Assembly: GCA_001429555.1 (NCBI GenBank)
Contig: LMSR01000018.1
Span: forward strand, 111,967 to 175,966
Source: Nocardioides sp. Soil797
Lineage (GTDB): Bacteria; Actinomycetota; Actinomycetes; Propionibacteriales; Nocardioidaceae
Direction of reading: 5' to 3'
Length of the DNA: 64,000 nt
The position numbers were made by a program, and so were the translations under genes. The notes under the pieces were generated by a model. That model did no database searches. It had not been told where the DNA came from and worked only from the letters and a program-made list of their open reading frames with translations. Every line of letters starts with the position of its first letter. Within the stretch, counting starts at the first letter, position 1. This document shows, piece after piece, positions 23,425 through 31,263 of this stretch.

Positions 23425-25758
23425 TCAGCCGGTGCCGGTGATGTCGCCGGGACGGATCGGCACCCGCGACAACGGCAGCCCCGTGGCGGCACGGACTGCC
23501 GCGGCGACCGCCGGCCCCGAAGAGATCGTGGGCGCCTCCCCGACACCCCGCAGGCCGTACGGCGCGTGCGGGTCGGCGTACTCCAGCACCTCGATCGGCA
23601 TCGGAGGTACGTCGAGGATGGTCGGGATCAGGTAGTCGGTGAAGGACGGGTTCGTGATCCGGCCGCCGACGACCTGGATCTCCTCCATCAACGCCAGGCC
23701 GAGGCCCTGGGCGCTGCCACCCTGGATCTGGCCGACCACGGCCTGTGGGTGCATCGCCCGTCCGACGTCCTGCACGCAGGCCAGCTCGACGACTTTCACC
23801 AAGCCCAGCTCGACATCGACGTCGACCACGGCACGGTGCGCGGCGAACGCATACTGCACATGGGCGTCGCCCTGCCCGGTCTCGGGATCGATCGGGTGGG
23901 TGGGCCGGTGCCGCCACTCGACCGTGTCCTCGACGTGGTCGTCACCGAGCAGGTCGGCCAAGGTGATCGCCACGGTGCCCGATCCGTCGAGCACCACGCC
24001 GCCGGGCGCGAGCTGAAGGTCGTCGCGTCGTCGGCCGAGCCGCGTTGCGGCGCTGGTGAGCAGCAACCGGCGCACGCTCTCACTGGCTGCCTTCACCGCG
24101 CCGCCGGTGACGTAGGTCTGGCGCGAGGCAGAGCTGGAGCCGGCCGAACCGACGGAGGTGTCCTGCGGTGCCACCACGACGCGGTCGATGCCGAGCTCGG
24201 TGCGACAGATCTGCTGCTCGACGGTGACCAGGCCCTGGCCCACTTCTGCAGCGGCGGTGTGCACGGTGACCACCGGCTGACCACCGGCGATCGAGACACG
24301 CACCCGGGCCGTGGAGAAGTCGTCGAAGCCCTCGGAGAAGGCGACGTTCTTGTAGGCGACCGCGTAGCCGACACCGCGGCGTACGCCCTCGCCGTGAGTG
24401 GTGTTGGCGACCCCACCCGGAAGGTGGCGCAGGTCGTGCGCATCGGGACGTTCGTCCGGCAGGGGGAGCGCGCGCAGTTTCTCGACCAACTCGGCGACCG
24501 GGGCGGGCGCGTCGATCAGCTGGCCGGTCGGCGCCCGGGATCCCTCCCGGAAGCCGTTGCGGGCGCGCAGCTCGACCGGGTCGAGGCCCAGCTCGGCCGC
24601 GAGCAGGTCCATCGTCGCCTCGACCGCGAATGCGGTCTGCACCGAGCCGAATCCTCGCATCGCGCCGCACGGTGGGTTGTTGGTGTAGGCGCCGAAGCAG
24701 TCGATCTGGATGTTCGGGATGTCGTAGGGGCCAAGGCCCATCGTGCCGGCGTTGCCGACCACGGCCGGGGTGCTCGACGCGTAGGCGCCGCCGTCGAGGT
24801 GGATGGTGGCGCGGGCGTAGGCGAGCTTGCCCGACCGGTCCGCGCCGTACTCGTAGTGCATCCGCGCCGGGTGGCGGTGCACGTGGCCGAAGAACGACTC
24901 CTCGCGGTTGTAGACCATCTTCACCGGCTTGCCGGTGCGCTGCGCGAGCAGGCAACCGTGCACATGCATGGAGAGGTCCTCGCGGCCACCGAAGGCACCG
25001 CCGACCCCGGACAGGCGCAACCGGACCTGCTCGGGCGGCAGGCCCAGGGCGGCGCACACCTGGCGCTGGTCGACGTGCAGCCACTGGGTGGCCACCCAGA
25101 GGTCGATGCCGCCCTCACCGTCGGGTACGGCGAGCCCGGCCTCGGGCCCGAGGAAGGCCTGGTCCTGCATGCCGACCTCGAAGGCGCCGCTCACCACCAC
25201 GTCCGCGGTGGGGTTCTCCTCACCGGTCCGGACCCGGACGTGGCGGACCAGGTTGCCGCCCTCGTGGAGGCGCGGGGTCTCCGGGCGGAGCGCGAGCTCC
25301 GCATCGACGATCGGTGCCAGGACTTCGTAGTCGACCTTGATCCGCTGGGCCGCCCGGCGGGCCGTCTCCGGGTGGTCGGCGGCGACCAGCGCAATCGGCT
25401 CGCCCTGGTAGCGCACCCGGTCGATGGCCAGCACGGGCTGGTCCTGATGCTCCAGGCCGAAGTGCTTCTCGCCCGGCACGTCCTCGTGGGTGAGGACGGC
25501 GAAGACCCCGGGCAGCTTGAGTGCCTGGGTGAGATCGATGCCGGTGATCCGGGCGTGTGGGTGGGGGCTGCGCAGGGTGACACCCCACAGCATGTCGTCC
25601 ATCCAGAGGTCGCTGGCGAAGGCGAACTCGCCGGCCACCTTGAGGGTGCCGTCCGGGCGCAGTGGCGAGGTGCCGACCCCGTCGACCGTGCTGGTCGTGG
25701 TGTTGCCTGTGGCGGTGGTCGCGGAGGGAACCCCGGCGACCGTCTCGAAACCCGTCAT
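23425..25758 (-). CDS. Xanthine dehydrogenase-type molybdopterin subunit
   Basis: A 777-residue molybdenum-binding subunit of the xanthine dehydrogenase family. GGAFGGREDLSMHVHGCLLA binds the cofactor; AMRGFGSVQ, the QTYVTGGAVKAASES region and C-terminal GVGEAPTISSGPAV (with the catalytic Glu) are intact. The start SPLRPDGTLKVAGEFAFASDLWMDDMLWG resembles actinobacterial PucD, so xanthine or a related purine is the likeliest substrate, with another N-heterocycle possible. ATG overlaps the iron-sulfur subunit stop. A possible hairpin lies beyond its stop at about 23339-23398. Confidence 0.9.
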   Translation of the reverse strand: MTGFETVAGVPSATTATGNTTTSTVDGVGTSPLRPDGTLKVAGEFAFASDLWMDDMLWGVTLRSPHPHARITGIDLTQALKLPGVFAVLTHEDVPGEKHFGLEHQDQPVLAIDRVRYQGEPIALVAADHPETARRAAQRIKVDYEVLAPIVDAELALRPETPRLHEGGNLVRHVRVRTGEENPTADVVVSGAFEVGMQDQAFLGPEAGLAVPDGEGGIDLWVATQWLHVDQRQVCAALGLPPEQVRLRLSGVGGAFGGREDLSMHVHGCLLAQRTGKPVKMVYNREESFFGHVHRHPARMHYEYGADRSGKLAYARATIHLDGGAYASSTPAVVGNAGTMGLGPYDIPNIQIDCFGAYTNNPPCGAMRGFGSVQTAFAVEATMDLLAAELGLDPVELRARNGFREGSRAPTGQLIDAPAPVAELVEKLRALPLPDERPDAHDLRHLPGGVANTTHGEGVRRGVGYAVAYKNVAFSEGFDDFSTARVRVSIAGGQPVVTVHTAAAEVGQGLVTVEQQICRTELGIDRVVVAPQDTSVGSAGSSSASRQTYVTGGAVKAASESVRRLLLTSAATRLGRRRDDLQLAPGGVVLDGSGTVAITLADLLGDDHVEDTVEWRHRPTHPIDPETGQGDAHVQYAFAAHRAVVDVDVELGLVKVVELACVQDVGRAMHPQAVVGQIQGGSAQGLGLALMEEIQVVGGRITNPSFTDYLIPTILDVPPMPIEVLEYADPHAPYGLRGVGEAPTISSGPAVAAAVRAATGLPLSRVPIRPGDITGTG

Positions 25759-26315
25759 CCCATCCTCCCCGCCGCGAGTCGCACCGCGTCGAGGATCTTC
25801 TCGTAGCCCGTGCACCGGCACAGATTGCCGGACAGGGCCTCCCGGATCTCCGCATCGTCAGGGTCGGGATCGCGGGTCAGCAGGTCATGGGTGGCGACCA
25901 GCAGCCCGGGGGTGCAGAAGCCGCACTGCACGGCGCCGGCGTCGAGGAAGGCCTGCTGCACCGGGTGCAATGCCTCGCCGGCGTCCGGAGGCCCCGTGAC
26001 CGGCCCAGTGACCGGACCAGTTACCGGCCCAGCGACCGGTCGCGCCGTTCCGGCACCTTCGGTGGCCGGACCCCGGGCGCTCAGTCCTTCCACGGTGACC
26101 ACGTCACGGCCGTGGGCCTGCCCTGCGGCGACCAGGCAGGCACAGCAGGTGGTGCCGTCGAGGTAGATGGTGCACGACCCGCACTCGCCCTGCTCGCAGG
26201 CGTTCTTCGAGCCGGGCAGGCCCATCCGTTCGCGCAGGACGTGGAGCAGGCTCTCGCCCTCCCACACGTCGTCGGCCTGACGCTGTTCGCCGTTGACCGT
26301 CAGGGTGATTCGCAT
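25755..26315 (-). CDS. Xanthine dehydrogenase-type [2Fe-2S] subunit
   Basis: A 186-residue protein with two iron-sulfur clusters: a plant-type ferredoxin domain with Cys40, Cys45, Cys48 and Cys60 (NACEQGECGSCTIYLDGTTCCAC) and a helical domain with CGFC...CRC. It passes electrons from the molybdenum site to FAD. Between the domains is an added TGPV repeat linker (about residues 92-108) from a 12-bp tandem repeat, making it some 20 residues longer than usual. Overlaps the FAD subunit by one base and the large subunit by four. Confidence 0.93.
   Translation of the reverse strand: MRITLTVNGEQRQADDVWEGESLLHVLRERMGLPGSKNACEQGECGSCTIYLDGTTCCACLVAAGQAHGRDVVTVEGLSARGPATEGAGTARPVAGPVTGPVTGPVTGPPDAGEALHPVQQAFLDAGAVQCGFCTPGLLVATHDLLTRDPDPDDAEIREALSGNLCRCTGYEKILDAVRLAAGRMG
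25993..26040 (-). repeat. 12-bp in-frame tandem repeat
   Basis: Four 12-bp units (CCAGTGACCGGA and close variants) code TGPV units in the linker of the iron-sulfur subunit. A fifth, weaker copy follows. Confidence 0.9.
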
Positions 26316-27175
26316 CAGTGTCTCCTTCCCTGGTGCTCGGCCCAGGCCCAGGACAGGCAGCGCCTGGCCATCACGGCCAGGGCATGGCGACGGTAGGCCG
26401 CCGTGCCCCGCACGTCGTCGATCGGCGACGCAGCGGTGGCGACCAGCCGAGCGAACTCCGCGGCAACGGAGTCGCGGATGTCTCGGCGGGCCGACCAGTC
26501 CAGCTCCGCGCCGAGGAACTCCTCGGCGTCACGGGCTCGCCGCGGGGTCGGTGCCGCCGAGCCCAGGCCGGTGCCGACCTGCTCCCGATCAGGGTGGAGG
26601 GCCAGGCCGAAGGAGGTCACCGCGATCACCATGGCGTTGCGCGTGCCGATCTTGCTGAACTGCTGCGGCCCGGTGGCGGGCCGGATCCACACCGCGGTGA
26701 CCAGCTCGTCGCCCCGTCCCGCGTGTTGCTTCACGCCAGTGAAGAACTCGTCGACCGGAACCCGGCGTACGCCGTCGCGCGAGGCCAGCTCGACCTCGGC
26801 GAAGCCGGCGAGCAGGGCCGGGTGGCTGTCGCCGGCGGGGGACGCGGCGCCCAGGTTGCCGCCGACCGTGCCGCGGTTGCGAATCTGCGGGGAGCCCACC
26901 GTGCGCGAGGCGATCGCCAGCCCGGGCAGCTCGGTGGCCAACTCGTCGATCACCCGGGAGTAGGTCACCCCGGCGCCGAGGCGCACCATCCCGTCGACGT
27001 GGTCCCACGCGGTCAGCTCCGGCGCCCGGGTCAGGTCGAGCAACGCGTCGGGGCGGCGCCGGTCGAAGTTGAGCGCGACCATCACGTCGGTGCCGCCCAT
27101 CAGCGGCAACGCACCCGGATGGGCGGCGCGCGCCTCCAACACGTCGGGCAGGCCGTCAGGACGGAGGAACTCCAT
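26315..27175 (-). CDS. Xanthine dehydrogenase-type FAD subunit
   Basis: A 286-residue CoxM/XdhA-type flavoprotein. ALPLMGGTDVMV (residues about 20-31) and IRNRGTVGGNLGAASPAGDSHPALLAG bind FAD; RAVPVDEFF-like VPVDEFFTGVKQHA and a C-terminal CO-dehydrogenase-flavoprotein domain with RARDAEEFL follow. It hands electrons from the iron-sulfur subunit to NAD+ or another acceptor. First of three subunit genes, with order FAD - FeS - Mo, and only 3 bp after the ligase stop. Confidence 0.93.
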   Translation of the reverse strand: MEFLRPDGLPDVLEARAAHPGALPLMGGTDVMVALNFDRRRPDALLDLTRAPELTAWDHVDGMVRLGAGVTYSRVIDELATELPGLAIASRTVGSPQIRNRGTVGGNLGAASPAGDSHPALLAGFAEVELASRDGVRRVPVDEFFTGVKQHAGRGDELVTAVWIRPATGPQQFSKIGTRNAMVIAVTSFGLALHPDREQVGTGLGSAAPTPRRARDAEEFLGAELDWSARRDIRDSVAAEFARLVATAASPIDDVRGTAAYRRHALAVMARRCLSWAWAEHQGRRH

Positions 27176-27178
27176 GGC

Positions 27179-28735
27179 TCACCCCTGCGCGATGGCGCCG
27201 TGTTCGTCGCGCAGCTGGCGCTTGAGGATCTTGCCGCTCGGGTTCTTCGGCAGGGCGTCGGCGACCACGACGTACTTCGGTGTCTTGTAGCCCGCGAGCA
27301 CCGAGCGGGCGTGCTCGATGACCTGCTCTGAGGTCAGGATCGCGCCCTCCTTGGGTACGACGACGGCGGTCACCGCCTCGACCCACGTCGGGTGGCTGAC
27401 CCCGAAGACGGCGACCTCGGCGACTCCGTCGAGGGTGTAGATCGCCTCTTCCACCTCACGACTGGCGACGTTCTCCCCGCCGGTCTTGATCATGTCCTTC
27501 TTGCGGTCGACGACGTAGAGCAGGCCGTCCTCGTCGACGTACCCGAGGTCACCGGAGTGGAACCAGCCGTTGCGGAAGGCCTCAGCCGTCTTGGCGTCCT
27601 CCCGGTAGTAGCCGAGCGTGGCGTGGGGGGAGCGGTGCACGATCTCGCCAATCGTGCGGGTGGGCACGGTCTGGTCGGCGTCGTCGACGATGCGGGTCTC
27701 GACGTTGAGGGACTGCCGGCCGGCCGAGCCGGCACGGGCGAGCTGTTCGTCGGGGCCGAGAATCGTGGCCAGTGGCGCCATCTCGGTCTGGCCGTAGAAG
27801 TTCCACAGGTCGACCTCGGGCAGGCGTTCACGGATCTCCTTCAGCACCTCGACCGGCATCGCGGAGGCGCCGTAGTAGCCCTTGCGCAGTGACGAGAGGT
27901 CCGCGGTCTCGAAGTCGGGGTGGCGCAGCAGTGCGATCCAGATCGTCGGTGGCGCGAAGAACTTGGTGACCTTCTCCTCGGCAATGGTGCGCAGGATGGT
28001 GGCCGGGTCAGGGCCGGGCAGGATGACGCTGGTGGCGCCGAGGTAGACGTCGGGGCCGAGGAAGCAGTCGAGCTGGGCGCAGTGGTAGAGCGGCAGCGTG
28101 TGCAGCTCGACGTCGGCGGCCGACATCGATCCGTCGACGACGCAGGAGACGTACTGCCACATCAGTGAGCGGCTGGACAGCAGGGCGCCCTTGGGACGGG
28201 CCTCGGTGCCGGAGGTGTACATCAACCGGATCGGGTCGTCGTCGCCCACGAACACCTCGGGCACCTCGCCGTCGTGGTCGAACCATGCCCGAGCGTCGGT
28301 CCAACCGTCGACCGGAGCGCCGATCGCGACCTTGCGGGTGACGGCACCGCCGGCCTCCATGGCGTTGGCCGCCGTGGAGCAGAGGTCGGACTCGACCACG
28401 AAGGTGGTGGCGCCGGAGTGGTCGAGGATGAACCCGATCTCGTCGGCACCGAGCATGAAGTTGACCGGCACCAGGACCACGCCGAGACGGGCACAGGCGA
28501 AGGAGATCGCGGCGAACTGCCAGCAGTTGTGGGAGAGCAGTGCGACCCGATCGCCCTTGGCGATGCCGTCGGCGGCCATCCCCGCCGCCGTCCGGTCGAT
28601 CAGGTCGGCGAACTCGAGGAACGTCAGACGCGTGTCTCCGTTGACGATTGCGGTCTTCGTCGGTGTCCTCTGGGCGGTACGCCGAGGCAGGTCGCCGACG
28701 CTGTGCTGACGGGCTTGCCGGATCAGGTCGCTCAT
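27179..28735 (-). CDS. Class I adenylate-forming acyl-CoA ligase
   Basis: A 518-residue AMP-binding enzyme. The P-loop-like LMYTSGTEARPKGAL (A3), the FYGQTEMAP (A5), GWFHSGDLGYVDEDGLLYVVDRKKDMIKTGGENV (A7-A8) and the C-terminal NPSGKILKRQL lysine (A10) are all present. It activates a carboxylic acid as acyl-AMP and then CoA thioester; the acid is not predictable. It is unusual that it is co-transcribed with (3 bp before) the molybdenum hydroxylase genes. Start ATG 28735; longer frames upstream lack conservation. Confidence 0.88.
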   Translation of the reverse strand: MSDLIRQARQHSVGDLPRRTAQRTPTKTAIVNGDTRLTFLEFADLIDRTAAGMAADGIAKGDRVALLSHNCWQFAAISFACARLGVVLVPVNFMLGADEIGFILDHSGATTFVVESDLCSTAANAMEAGGAVTRKVAIGAPVDGWTDARAWFDHDGEVPEVFVGDDDPIRLMYTSGTEARPKGALLSSRSLMWQYVSCVVDGSMSAADVELHTLPLYHCAQLDCFLGPDVYLGATSVILPGPDPATILRTIAEEKVTKFFAPPTIWIALLRHPDFETADLSSLRKGYYGASAMPVEVLKEIRERLPEVDLWNFYGQTEMAPLATILGPDEQLARAGSAGRQSLNVETRIVDDADQTVPTRTIGEIVHRSPHATLGYYREDAKTAEAFRNGWFHSGDLGYVDEDGLLYVVDRKKDMIKTGGENVASREVEEAIYTLDGVAEVAVFGVSHPTWVEAVTAVVVPKEGAILTSEQVIEHARSVLAGYKTPKYVVVADALPKNPSGKILKRQLRDEHGAIAQG

Positions 28736-28848
28736 GGTCCCAGTGTGCCCTGCATCACAAGGAGTCGCACTTTGATTCGACGGGCAGCACCGAGGCGAGC
28801 ACCTCAGGTGACCCACGGCGCCACGTCTCGAACCTGCATCCGGCCGGG

Positions 28849-29802
28849 TCAGGTGGCGATGTCGGCCGTGCTGTCGCTGTCGGAGCGGGCGGCGACGCGC
28901 GCGCGATTCTCGGCGCGGCGCTCGACGAAGCGGGATGCCTGTGCGTCCAGGCCCTCGAGGAAGGTGGCGAGCTCGTCGCGCGCCTTTTCTCCGACGTCGC
29001 CGAAGTCGGTGCGGTCGAAGACCGCCCAGTGCCGCAGGATCGGCATGATCACGTCGTCGTGGTGCAGTCGGAGGTCATAGATGCCTGCCTTGGCGATGAT
29101 CATCGAGTTCCGACGGAAGCCGGCCATCGTGGCGCCCGGCATCTCGAAGCCGATGACCTCGTCGGCGATCGCCCGCATGGTCTCGTCCGGGGCGATCTCC
29201 AACGCGGCCGCCACGATGTTGCGGTAGAAGACCATGTGCAGGTTCTCGTCCTTGGAGATCCGGGCCAGCATCCGGTCTGCGACCGGGTCGTTGGTGACCT
29301 TGCCGGTGTTGCGGTGCGAGACGCGGGTGGCGAGCTCCTGGAAGGACACGTAGGTCACCGCCTCCAGCGACGACTTGTCACCGGAGTCGTAGCCGGAGGT
29401 CATGTAGTCCATCCGAGCGCGCTCGAGCTCGACCGGGTCCACGCCGCGGGTCACGACGAGGTAGTCGCGCATGGCGATGCCGTGACGGTTCTCCTCGGCG
29501 GTCCAGCGCCCGACCCACGTGCCCCAGGCGCCGTCCCGCCCGAACCTGGTGGCGATCTCGCGGTGGTACGACGGCAGGTTGTCCTCGGTGAGCAGGTTGG
29601 TGATCATCGCGGCCTTGGCCGTCTCGGAGAGCCGGGACTGCTCCGGGGACCAGTCGTCACCACCCAGGAATGCGAAGTCACGGCCCTCGCTCCACGGGAC
29701 GTAGTCGTGGGGGTGCCACTCCTGTGCCATCCCGAGGTGACGATCGAGGTTCTCCGCCACGGTGGGCTCCAGTGCCTCCAGCAGATGGTTCGTGGTGCTC
29801 AC
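28849..29802 (-). CDS. Acyl-[acyl-carrier-protein] desaturase
   Basis: A 317-residue soluble diiron desaturase. Iron ligands are Glu73 (LLTEDNLPSYH), the EENRH motif at 103-107, an EL pair near 155 and DENLH at 185-189. It introduces a double bond in fatty acyl-ACP, as DesA1/DesA2 of mycobacteria. The GTG at 29802 is chosen because AAGGAG stands five bases before it; an in-frame GTG at 29808 overlaps that site. Single-gene unit, 113 bp upstream of the ligase. Confidence 0.93.
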   Translation of the reverse strand: MSTTNHLLEALEPTVAENLDRHLGMAQEWHPHDYVPWSEGRDFAFLGGDDWSPEQSRLSETAKAAMITNLLTEDNLPSYHREIATRFGRDGAWGTWVGRWTAEENRHGIAMRDYLVVTRGVDPVELERARMDYMTSGYDSGDKSSLEAVTYVSFQELATRVSHRNTGKVTNDPVADRMLARISKDENLHMVFYRNIVAAALEIAPDETMRAIADEVIGFEMPGATMAGFRRNSMIIAKAGIYDLRLHHDDVIMPILRHWAVFDRTDFGDVGEKARDELATFLEGLDAQASRFVERRAENRARVAARSDSDSTADIAT

Positions 29803-29919
29803 GGACACTCCTTCGATCGCCTGCCTTCGAGCCTACGCCCCTCGCTGCGCAGCCCAGGGTGAGCGGAGTCGGCCAGTCGGCGCTTGTGCAGTCGCGGGAC
29901 CGGGCAATACTTGGGTCGC

Positions 29920-30336
29920 ATGACCGCCCGACTCACCGAGATCAACATTGACTGCGCGGACCCGACCGGCCTTGCCGGGTTCTGGTGTGCGGTGCTGGGC
30001 TACTCCGTCCTCGACGCCACGGATGACCTCGTCGAGATCGGCCCGGAACGTGCCTCGGACGCTGAGCTGCTGCACGGCGTACGCCGGGAGCCGCTCGCGC
30101 CGTCGTTGTTCTTCGCGCGGCTGCCCGAGCACAAGACGATCAAGAACCGGTTGCACGTCGACCTCTCCCCGATCGACTGCACGCAGGCCGAGGAGGTTGC
30201 CCGGCTCGAGTCACTGGGGGCACGACGGGCCGACGTCGGCCAGACCGGTGCCGAGTCCTGGGTGGTGATGGCCGATCCGGAGGGCAACGAGTTCTGCGTG
30301 CTGCGCAGCCTCGCGCCCGGTGAGTTCGAACTGTGA
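29920..30336 (+). CDS. VOC (glyoxalase-like) protein
   Basis: A 138-residue single VOC-type unit of the Glyoxalase_6 kind: LTEINIDCADPTGLAGFWCAVLGY at the start, the KNRLHVDLSP strand in the middle and WVVMADPEGNEFCVL at the end. Such proteins commonly bind or inactivate small molecules; the ligand is unknown. Start ATG 29920. The last codons (GEFEL) lie within a 13-bp tandem repeat that continues past the stop, so the C terminus may have been altered by repeat growth. Confidence 0.85.
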   Translation: MTARLTEINIDCADPTGLAGFWCAVLGYSVLDATDDLVEIGPERASDAELLHGVRREPLAPSLFFARLPEHKTIKNRLHVDLSPIDCTQAEEVARLESLGARRADVGQTGAESWVVMADPEGNEFCVLRSLAPGEFEL

Positions 30337-30369
30337 GTTCGAACTGTGAGTTCGCCGTGAGTTCGCCGT
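30321..30369 (+). repeat. Tandem repeat at the end of the VOC gene
   Basis: TGAGTTCGAACTG occurs twice, then TGAGTTCGCCG twice, in direct succession. The array spans the VOC stop codon and marks the start of the decayed region. Confidence 0.9.
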
Positions 30370-30376
30370 GCCGCAC

Positions 30377-30523
30377 GCGCCGACGTTGGCCTTGAAACGG
30401 AGGAGAGCCGCTGTTGCCTCGTCGACGGCATTGGGTTGAGGGTGATCTCGACTGCTCCCCACTTGTTGGGACCGGCACTGACGATTGCGTCCAACTCGTG
30501 CTCGCGGAAGATTGCGTCGACCT
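30377..30523 (-). pseudogene. Fossil tail of a DUF4143-type AAA+ ATPase
   Basis: The minus strand reads KVDAIFREHELDAIVSAG then PNKWGAVEITLN in one frame and continues as PNAVDEATAALLRFKANV in the next. Joined, these match the C-terminal nuclease-like end of DUF4143 ATPases (VDAIV...GxWGAxEIKLxPxxVDEAAxxLLRF). One missing base at a C-run (near 30432) accounts for the frame break. The rest of the gene is gone. Confidence 0.7.
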
Positions 30524-30857
30524 TGTGCGGTCAATGTGATCGACCGTTTGCAGAGAATCAACTCGTACGTTCCGCACAACGTGAGGACGAACGTCCGGGT
30601 CGGGGTGGTTCCGCCGGGCGAGGCTTCGGTCCCCGTCCGTGGGCTGGCCCAGCGGTACAGCGACGCGGTGCGCCTGCGCGTGCAGGGTCGGCCCACGACG
30701 GGCCCGCATTGGCAACCTCCTACGCTGGTGGTGGTCGCTTCGAGGCTCGTCGCTGGCGTTTCCTGCACCTCATGGACCGAATGTCCGCTTCGTGCCTCAC
30801 CCTCGTGCCCCACTCACACAACAGTGATTCACGTGTCACTCGTCAGGAGTCCCAGGA
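30524..30857. other. Unassigned 334-bp stretch between fossils
   Basis: Open frames exist on both strands but none resembles a known protein or has a good start. It probably contains further remains of the DUF4143 gene or its neighbours, and at its end the promoter of the truncated DUF255 gene. Confidence 0.5.
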
Positions 30858-31067
30858 ATGGCCAACCGCCTCGCCAACGCGACCAGCCCCTACCTCCTGC
30901 AGCACAAGGACAACCCCGTCGACTGGTGGGAGTGGAGCCCGGAGGCATTTGCCGCCGCGCGTGAACGCAACGTGCCGGTCCTGCTCTCCGTCGGGTATGC
31001 CGCCTGCCACTGGTGCCACGTGATGGACCGCTGGCTCAGGATTTGGCTCGAATCCGCAAAATCGTAG
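30858..31067 (+). pseudogene. Truncated DUF255 thioredoxin-like (YyaL-type) gene
   Basis: The 69-residue frame opens [20 protein letters not shown] and reaches [18 protein letters not shown], which is the first 57 residues of the roughly 650-residue DUF255/YyaL family including its CHWCHVM thioredoxin-like motif. Family homology stops at about 31026, where ERESFED is expected but [13 protein letters not shown] and a stop follow. Over 90 % of the gene is missing, and no remainder is found elsewhere in the window, so this is a breakpoint. Confidence 0.9.
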
Positions 31068-31135
31068 GTCAGAGGCATTATTTCGATTCGCGCAGGTTCG
31101 GCAAGGATCGCCGTGTGACGCCGATTCCGGGGCTT

Positions 31136-31160
31136 CGTGTATCACTCTCGTGTATCACTC
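31136..31160 (+). repeat. 12-bp direct repeat
   Basis: CGTGTATCACTC occurs at 31136-31147 and 31149-31160. It lies just upstream of the putative Fic operator region and close to the DUF255 breakpoint. Confidence 0.7.
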
Positions 31161-31172
31161 GGGCATTTAGCT

Positions 31173-31235
31173 ACGTGTTGGGTCACCTAACACGTCCCAG
31201 CAACGTGTTAGGTTTATCTGAAATTCTTAACACGT
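31173..31235. promoter_or_regulatory. Putative operator region of the Fic gene
   Basis: The half-site ACGTGTTA or its complement TAACACGT appears four times (31173, with one change, 31188, 31203 and 31228). CCTAACACGT (31186-31195) and ACGTGTTAGG (31203-31212) form a perfect 10-bp inverted repeat with a 7-nt spacer. The AT-rich surroundings (TTTATCTGAAATTCTTAA) could hold the -10 region. ACGTGTTAGGT and GGTCACCTAA both recur upstream of the AlpA-like gene. Confidence 0.65.
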
Positions 31236-31263
31236 AGTGCGAATGAGTCGAAAGAGCTGACAC

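Noticed and set aside
18543..25758. FdhD as the maturation factor of the molybdenum hydroxylase operon
   Set aside because: FdhD serves formate dehydrogenases; xanthine-dehydrogenase-type enzymes use XdhC-type or MOCOS-type sulfuration. Proximity alone is not enough.
23566..25806. 746-codon open frame on the plus strand
   Set aside because: Antisense shadow of the molybdenum-hydroxylase large subunit; no family resemblance.
31035..31065. GGATT...AATCC stem resembling a tRNA T-arm near the DUF255 breakpoint
   Set aside because: The 7-nt loop is TGGCTCG instead of TTCRANN, and no acceptor or anticodon stem surrounds it; not a tRNA and not enough for an att site.
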